25,740 nt of DNA from an uncultured Oscillibacter sp. (lineage in GTDB: Bacteria; Bacillota; Clostridia; Oscillospirales; Oscillospiraceae). Shown here piece by piece: positions 21,067 to 25,740 of this stretch; within the stretch, counting starts at the first letter, position 1; every line of letters begins with the position of its first letter. The notes under the pieces were generated by a model. That model saw only the letters and a list, made by a program, of their open reading frames with translations, did not search any database and was not told the origin of the DNA. The DNA lies in assembly GCA_902490355.1 (NCBI GenBank), contig CABUDN010000011.1, forward strand, positions 1 through 25,740. Direction: 5' to 3'. A program made the position numbers and the translations under genes.

Positions 21067-22031
21067 ACCAAATCCCTTTTGATCCCCCTCGTTACCCGAT
21101 AGACATCCTCCAGGGTATTCATCTGTACAATCTGCTCCTTGTAGTATCCCGAATGGGGCACGCCCTTGAGGTACCAGCAGTAATGCCGCCGTGCCTCCAG
21201 CACCGCCACCCGTTCACCCTTGGCCTCAGCGGCCAGCTCAAACTGGCGTACCGCCGTATCGCACCGTGCCGCCAAGTCCGGCAGGGGCGGAATGGGCCGC
21301 CCCTCCAGGGCCGCTTTTGCCTGCTCAAAAATCCAGGGATTTCCAAAGCATCCCCGGCCGATCATCGCCATATCCGCCTTTGTGTGCTGCAGAATCCGGA
21401 CCGCATCCTCCGGCTTCCAGATGTCGCCGTTGGCAATGACCGGGATGGAAACCGCCTCCTTGACCTGCCGGATGCAGTTCCAGTTGGCCTCCCCGCTGTA
21501 CACCTGCGCCCGGGTCCGGCCATGGACCGCCACGGCGCTGACTCCCGCCTGCTCCAGCACCTGAGCAAACTCCACACAGTTGCAGCTGCCCATATCCCAG
21601 CCTCTGCGGAATTTGGCAGTCACCGGAACGGACACCGCCCGCACCACCGCCTCGGCGATCCGCCCGGCCTTTTCCGGGTCCTTCATCAGCGCTGCGCCAT
21701 CCCCGTTGTTGACGATCTTCCCCATGGGACAGCCCATATTCAGGTCCACGATATCCGCACCCGTATGCTCAATGGCAATCTGCGCCGCCTCCGCCATGCA
21801 CACCGGATCACTGCCGAAGATCTGCACTGCGGCGGGATGCTCTCCCGGAAACTGCTGAAGCAGGGAGAAGGTCTTTTTATCATGATAGCAAAGGGCCTTG
21901 GAGGAAATCAGCTCCGTACACGTCAGTCCCGCTCCCAGCTCGGAGCAGATCTGCCGGAAGGCCACATCCGTCACCCCCGCCATGGGGGCCAGTGCCAGCC
22001 GGGAGTCAATTTCAACAGTTCCGATCCGCAT
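21063..22031 (-). CDS. dusB: tRNA-dihydrouridine synthase (DusB-like)
   Basis: FMN enzyme that reduces uridine to dihydrouridine in tRNA. The 322-residue protein has the TIM-barrel signatures LAPMAGVTDVAFR (14-26), VDLNMGCPMGKI (95-106, catalytic cysteine in GCP), AVHGRTRAQVYSG, VIANGDI and IGRGCFGNPWIF, with a helical C-terminal RNA-binding domain. AAAGGA lies about 9 bases before the ATG at 22031. It is the first gene of the operon dusB-sigma-anti-sigma and is divergent from spoIIE. A tRNA-modification enzyme leading an ECF sigma operon is likely just shared transcription. Confidence 0.93.
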   Translation of the reverse strand: MRIGTVEIDSRLALAPMAGVTDVAFRQICSELGAGLTCTELISSKALCYHDKKTFSLLQQFPGEHPAAVQIFGSDPVCMAEAAQIAIEHTGADIVDLNMGCPMGKIVNNGDGAALMKDPEKAGRIAEAVVRAVSVPVTAKFRRGWDMGSCNCVEFAQVLEQAGVSAVAVHGRTRAQVYSGEANWNCIRQVKEAVSIPVIANGDIWKPEDAVRILQHTKADMAMIGRGCFGNPWIFEQAKAALEGRPIPPLPDLAARCDTAVRQFELAAEAKGERVAVLEARRHYCWYLKGVPHSGYYKEQIVQMNTLEDVYRVTRGIKRDLV

Positions 22032-22066
22032 ATCGCATATCCTTTCATAGGAAAAAAGTTTTGTCT

Positions 22067-22095
22067 ATCATACCATGCCGCCGGGCAAAAGTCCA
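22067..22095 (-). promoter_or_regulatory. Promoter of the dusB operon
   Basis: On the minus strand TGGACT (22095-22090) and TATGAT (22072-22067) are separated by 17 bp. The expected start near 22060 gives a leader of about 30 bases. Confidence 0.55.
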
Positions 22096-22096
22096 C

Positions 22097-22140
22097 TGTC
22101 GCCGGGAAATGGCGCGCCTCCATTTCCCGACGGGCTTTTT
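22097..22140 (+). other. Hairpin and T-tract between dusB and spoIIE
   Basis: CGCCGGGAAATGG (22100-22112) pairs with CCATTTCCCGACG (22120-22132) with one mismatch around a 7-base loop; T5 follows at 22136-22140. TGTCGCC at 22097-22103 matches 5 of 7 bases of a Spo0A box. With divergent promoters on either side, the element is either a leader terminator for spoIIE or a regulator-binding dyad. A possible -10 for spoIIE is TAAAAT at 22154-22159. Confidence 0.45.
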
Positions 22141-22192
22141 CGCCGCGTCAGGGTAAAATGGGGGAAACTCTTGGATTTTGGAGGGACAAGCT

Positions 22193-24238
22193 GTGCGATA
22201 CGGGCAGATCACGTTGGAAAAGGAGCAGTCGGCACGGCTGCTGGGTTGGGGGATTCGTTTCTTTCTTACGGCGGCACTGACCGCCAGCCGCACCCCCGGC
22301 GGATACGCCCCCTTTGCTCTGGGCTGTATCGCGGCGGCGGGCCCCGGAGCTGACGGCGGCGCAGCCCTGCTGGGCTCTCTGGTGGGTGCAGTCCTGTTTA
22401 TGGACTTTGCCGACGCGCTTCCTTTTCTGGCCGCCGGAATTTTGATTCTCACCGCCGCAACCACCTTTCAGGGAACCCGGTTTCTTACCGGACGGCGGGT
22501 CATGGCTCTGACGGCCGCTGTGCTGTTTTTGATTGTCAGCGGAATCTATGTGCTGCAATCTCTCGCTCCCTGGGACCGCCTGACTCCCTGCCTGGCGGCC
22601 GCCGGACTGACCGGCGCGGCAGCCTGGTTCTTCATGCCGCTGTTCCAGCCCCGGGAAGCCCACCCCGACGCCGAAGGTGTGCTGTTCCTGACTGCGGCAT
22701 TGCTGCTGGCCCTGGAGGATCTGGAAATTCTGGGGCTGTCCATTGGGCGGACGCTGCTGTGCGTCCTGCTGGCCTACACCGCTTATGAACGGGGTCCGGT
22801 AGCCGGCGCTTCCGTGGGGTTGGGGCTGGGCCTGACAGCAGACCTGTGTGCCGGTACGGGCAGCGGAATTTTCACTGCCGGGCTGGGCCTTGCGGGGCTG
22901 CTGACAGGCACCCGGACAGGCCGGGGCCGCAGCAGCGCGGCGCTGGCCTTTGTGGCCGCCGCCATGGCCGCACTGCTGCCTGCCCGGGATCCCCTGGCGC
23001 AGCCCCTGCTGTTTGAAAGCCTGGCGGGCGCAGGCGGCTTTTTGCTTCTGCCCGGGCGGCTCTTCGGCGGCAAGCGGATCCGCCGTCAGGAGTCTGCCGC
23101 TCCAGCCGTCATTGCCCCCCATCTCAAAGAGCAGCTCAATCGGGCTGCCGCCGCACTGCGGGAGCTTTATGACAGCATGAACCGCACCCCCGGCCGCTCC
23201 TCGGAGGAAAATCCCGCCGTGGTCTTTGACCGGGCGGCGGAGCGGGTATGCCGGGAGTGCGCTCTGTGCAATCTCTGCTGGCAGCGGGAGTACACCAGTA
23301 CATTCAACGCCCTCAACGATGCCACCCCTACGCTGCTGGAACGGGGCCGGGCCATGGCCAAGGATTTCCCGCCCTATTTTGCCGACCGGTGCATCCACCT
23401 GCCGGACTTTCTCACCGCCATCAACGGGGAGCTGTCTGCCTTTTTGCTCCGGCGGCAGTACCGGCGGCAGCTGGAGGAGGCCCGGCGCAGCGCCCGGGGG
23501 CAATATGCCCAGCTCTCCGAACTACTCACCGCCACAGCGGCCGGATTGGGCGAGACTGCCGCTGTCAGCGCTCCGGAGCCCTTTTCCTGCCAGGTGGGCG
23601 CCGTCCTGCGGCCCAAGCAGGGGGAACGGGTGTGCGGCGACACCCTCATGTCGTTTCAGACGGAGGACGGAACGTGGTGCCTGCTGCTGTGTGACGGCAT
23701 GGGCAGCGGTGAGGGGGCCAGAAAGGAGTCCTCCCTCACCTGTCGGCTGCTGCGGCAGTTTCTGGAAGCCGGCATCGCACCGGAAGCCGCCCTGAAAACA
23801 CTCAATTCCGCCATGTCCCTGCGGGGCGCGGAGACCGGAAGCTTCACCACCATTGACCTTTGCACCTGTTCCCCCTCCACAGGTGAACTGGTATTCTATA
23901 AATTCGGCGCCGCTCCCAGCTATCTGAAAAAAGGCGGCACAGTCCGCCGGATTACGGGAGGCAGCCTGCCCGCCGGATTGCGGGCCGGAGCCGCCGTCCC
24001 GGACGTGACCCGGGCTTGTCTGGAACCCGGCGGATTTGCCGTGATGATCAGCGACGGCGTGGCAGACCCAACCCGGGATGAATGGCTGCAGAATCTGCTG
24101 GCCGGCTGGGACGGCACCGACCCCCAGGAGCTGGCGGGGCTCATTCTCACCGAGAGCATTCAGCGCGAGCAGCTTCAGGACGACTGCGGAATCCAGGTTC
24201 TGTGCCGCGCTCCGGAAAAATCCAGCACAGCGGTATAA
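22193..24238 (+). CDS. spoIIE: Stage II sporulation protein E (SpoIIE), membrane phosphatase
   Basis: PP2C-type serine phosphatase that dephosphorylates SpoIIAA and so activates sigma F in the forespore; it also acts at the asymmetric septum. The 681-residue protein has about ten membrane spans in residues 15-290, a cysteine-rich segment CRECALCNLC (353-362), and a central region of about 130 residues. The phosphatase domain (about 470-675) carries metal aspartates in CGDTLMSF (481-488), CDGMGSGEGA (500-509) and SDGVAD (620-625). The GTG at 22193 has GGAGGG (22180-22185) 7 bases upstream. It is somewhat shorter than the roughly 800-residue Bacillus protein. It marks the organism as a probable endospore former. 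Confidence 0.93.
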   Translation: MRYGQITLEKEQSARLLGWGIRFFLTAALTASRTPGGYAPFALGCIAAAGPGADGGAALLGSLVGAVLFMDFADALPFLAAGILILTAATTFQGTRFLTGRRVMALTAAVLFLIVSGIYVLQSLAPWDRLTPCLAAAGLTGAAAWFFMPLFQPREAHPDAEGVLFLTAALLLALEDLEILGLSIGRTLLCVLLAYTAYERGPVAGASVGLGLGLTADLCAGTGSGIFTAGLGLAGLLTGTRTGRGRSSAALAFVAAAMAALLPARDPLAQPLLFESLAGAGGFLLLPGRLFGGKRIRRQESAAPAVIAPHLKEQLNRAAAALRELYDSMNRTPGRSSEENPAVVFDRAAERVCRECALCNLCWQREYTSTFNALNDATPTLLERGRAMAKDFPPYFADRCIHLPDFLTAINGELSAFLLRRQYRRQLEEARRSARGQYAQLSELLTATAAGLGETAAVSAPEPFSCQVGAVLRPKQGERVCGDTLMSFQTEDGTWCLLLCDGMGSGEGARKESSLTCRLLRQFLEAGIAPEAALKTLNSAMSLRGAETGSFTTIDLCTCSPSTGELVFYKFGAAPSYLKKGGTVRRITGGSLPAGLRAGAAVPDVTRACLEPGGFAVMISDGVADPTRDEWLQNLLAGWDGTDPQELAGLILTESIQREQLQDDCGIQVLCRAPEKSSTAV

Positions 24239-24291
24239 ATCCTCCTTTGCTGCGGCAAACTGGAACTATCAACGAAGGAGGCGCAATTCGG

Positions 24292-24564
24292 ATGGTGAAA
24301 GGTATTTCCAGAAGAGTGGTGGTTGTAGATTCCCCGGACCCGAGATTTTTCGAGCAGGCAATCTTCATTGTACGCAACGATGCTGCCGGCGGCGGAGTCA
24401 CCGCCGGAGAGCTGGTGGAAGAGGCACGGCGGGTTGCCCGCAACTACGCTGCCGGAGACCACAGCCGGCTGAGCCGGGCAATGCGGGATCTCAATCCCGC
24501 GCTCTACACCATCATGGGAGCCGCCGGAATCGGATTGGTCTGGCTGACCGTAACCCTGGTATGA
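24292..24564 (+). CDS. Small conserved-looking membrane protein downstream of spoIIE
   Basis: A 90-residue protein I cannot name. The N-terminus is basic with a short beta-like stretch (KGISRRVVVVDSPDPRFFEQ, 3-22). The middle (25-67) is charged, with a likely helix ELVEEARRVARNYAAG. Residues about 68-89 form a single membrane span near the C-terminus, so it looks like a tail-anchored protein. GAAGGAGG (24274-24281) lies 10 bases before the ATG. It is 53 bp after spoIIE and shares its terminator, so co-expression is likely and a sporulation link is possible but unproven. Confidence 0.8.
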   Translation: MVKGISRRVVVVDSPDPRFFEQAIFIVRNDAAGGGVTAGELVEEARRVARNYAAGDHSRLSRAMRDLNPALYTIMGAAGIGLVWLTVTLV

Positions 24565-24607
24565 AAAACCCGCCGCGGAGCAGGTGCTCCGCGGCGGGTT
24601 TTCTTTT
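24565..24607. terminator. Bidirectional terminator after the spoIIE operon
   Basis: Positions 24565-24581 and 24586-24602 form a perfect 17-bp stem (core ACCCGCCGCGGAGC) with an AGGT loop. T-rich sequence follows on the plus strand (24599-24607), and A5 at 24564-24568 provides the U-tract for the convergent transporter gene. Confidence 0.93.
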
Positions 24608-24619
24608 GGGTTCCTGCGC

Positions 24620-25624
24620 TTACAGCAGTGCCAATGTCCGCATGACATAGATGATGCAGAAAAGCGACACCATGGACAGCACGCTGGTCCACACCACCAG
24701 CTGATTGGCCAGCTGGTCGTCGCAGCCCATCTCCTGGGCCATCACAGCGCTGGACACCGCCACCGGCGTCGAACTGATTGCCACCAGCGTGGGCATCTCC
24801 AAAGACGTCAGGCCCAGAGGTTGGCGCAGTGCCACCGCAATGGCAATCACCGCCACCGGGCAAATCACAAGCCGCAGTGCCGTACCCAGCACCAGCCGCG
24901 GCAGAAGATCCCGTACCGCGCTGAAATTCAGCCGGGTTCCCAGGACAAACAGCATCACCGGAGAGGCCACCTGAGAGAGATTCGTCAGCGTCTGAAACAG
25001 GGAGGGAAGCTGGTTTTGAATGGTAAAGATCGGCTCCCCGTCCACCACCGGCAAAAACTGCCGGATGATGACCACCGCCAGGCCGGACAGGGCCCCCAGA
25101 ATCAGGGGATTGGTCAGCACGCGCCGCGCCAGTGTCCGGGCAGTGGGTTTATGGGAACCGTCTCCGCCGAAAACCGTCAGCACAATCACCGCCAGCACGT
25201 TGAACAGCGGAACACAGACGGAGGTGGCCATGGAGGCAAATCCCATGGCGGCTGCGCCGCCCAGGGCATTGGCCAGAGGCAGCCCCAAAATCGCCTGGTT
25301 GGACCGGAAGGATACCTGCACAATGACACCCTGCTGCCGCCGGTCCGGCACCAGCAGACGCGCCGCAGCCAGTCCCACCAGCAGGCAGAAAAACACGCTG
25401 CCGAACAGGTAGCCGATCATCTTCCAGTTCATGGAAGAGAGATCCTCAATGGCATACACATTGCAAAAGAGCTGAATGGGAAGAAATAACCGGAAGCACA
25501 GGCTGTTGAGCTGCCGGTAAAACTCATCAGACCACGTACCCACACGCCGCACACAATATCCCAGCAGAATTGTAAGCAGAATGGGCAGGATGGCATGAAG
25601 GGTATAGAAAAACGTCTCCCGCAC
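24620..25624 (-). CDS. AEC (auxin efflux carrier) family transporter
   Basis: Inner-membrane carrier of the bile/arsenite/auxin permease type; bacterial members often export or exchange organic acids such as malate. With the GTG start at 25624 it has 334 residues and about ten spans in two five-span halves. The first half has ILPILLTILLGYCVRRVG followed by FRLFLPIQLFCNVY and the NQAILGLPLA motif. The second has LTNPLILGALSGLAVV, SPVMLFVLGTRL and ISSTPVAVSSAVMAQ. The GTG is preferred because GGGAGG (minus strand, 25637-25632) lies 7 bases upstream and the N-terminus then matches the family; an ATG at 25681 has no visible ribosome site. Its promoter lies beyond the contig end. Confidence 0.85.
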   Translation of the reverse strand: MRETFFYTLHAILPILLTILLGYCVRRVGTWSDEFYRQLNSLCFRLFLPIQLFCNVYAIEDLSSMNWKMIGYLFGSVFFCLLVGLAAARLLVPDRRQQGVIVQVSFRSNQAILGLPLANALGGAAAMGFASMATSVCVPLFNVLAVIVLTVFGGDGSHKPTARTLARRVLTNPLILGALSGLAVVIIRQFLPVVDGEPIFTIQNQLPSLFQTLTNLSQVASPVMLFVLGTRLNFSAVRDLLPRLVLGTALRLVICPVAVIAIAVALRQPLGLTSLEMPTLVAISSTPVAVSSAVMAQEMGCDDQLANQLVVWTSVLSMVSLFCIIYVMRTLALL

Positions 25625-25689
25625 AAAATCGCCTCCCAAAACTCGTGCAGCTGTCTCAGCGGCTGCGCGGCTTGCTTCCATCTAAAAGC

Positions 25690-25740
25690 AGATCGAAAGA
25701 GCACACGTCTGAACTCCAGTCACATTCCTTTATCTCGTAT
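25690..25740 (+). other. Illumina adapter (index side) left on contig end
   Basis: From about 25690 the sequence matches the TruSeq index adapter (GCACACGTCTGAACTCCAGT at 25701-25720) with one mismatch in the first ten bases. It is followed by the six-base index ATTCCT (25724-25729) and the start of the P7 side. This is synthetic sequence and should be trimmed. Confidence 0.98.

Noticed and set aside
1..25740. CRISPR array, insertion sequence, prophage, tRNA or rRNA gene, defence system
   Set aside because: I saw no regularly spaced repeats, transposase, integrase, phage structural gene or RNA-gene signature anywhere; the gene order is typical chromosomal housekeeping.

Overview
The window looks like one complete assembled contig. 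It opens with 47 bases of an Illumina TruSeq-type adapter and closes with about 51 bases of the opposite, index-bearing adapter, so untrimmed library sequence flanks roughly 25.6 kb of genomic DNA. The DNA is GC-rich by eye. Gene content points to a spore-forming member of the Clostridia, probably Oscillospiraceae-like: spoIIE, a YlxR/L7Ae-type nusA-infB operon, strong AGGAGG ribosome sites with GTG and TTG starts, rubredoxin and QueT. The family assignment is inference; no rRNA or tRNA gene is present to test it.

Layout. 48-933 (minus): 3'-truncated nucleotidyltransferase. 1032-3030 (plus): a metal regulon, zur-znuC-znuB, with a sigma-A-type promoter overlapped by a Fur-family operator. 3132-11581 (plus): the translation/transcription operon rimP-nusA-ylxR-L7Ae-infB-rbfA-nrnA-truB-ribF, starting with a promoter and a leader hairpin that looks like an attenuator and ending at a 15-bp terminator. 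11662-13209 (minus): a lone siroheme sulfite/nitrite reductase. 13415-15335 (minus): a four-gene ECF sigma module (sigma factor, zinc-binding anti-sigma factor, two small membrane proteins). 15510-18571 (plus): dCMP deaminase, a pyruvyltransferase-ferredoxin-FrhB fusion protein, and rubredoxin. 18618-19127 (minus): queT with a structured leader that could be a preQ1 riboswitch. 19379-22031 (minus): dusB, a second ECF sigma factor and its anti-sigma factor, in overlapping ATGA arrangement. 22193-24564 (plus): spoIIE and a small conserved-looking membrane protein. 24620-25624 (minus): an AEC-family transporter whose upstream region is cut by the adapter.

How it works together. Most of the window is core Clostridial housekeeping: ribosome and 30S maturation (rimP, rbfA, L7Ae, infB), transcription (nusA), RNA modification and turnover (truB, dusB, nrnA, rnpM/ylxR), flavin supply (ribF), dCMP deamination and queuosine precursor uptake. 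Two membrane-anchored sigma/anti-sigma pairs suggest envelope-stress signalling. No CRISPR array, prophage, insertion sequence or clear defence system was seen. The most rewarding places to look are the regulatory leaders (zur operator, rimP attenuator, queT leader), the fusion protein at 16020 and the ECF module at 13415-15335.
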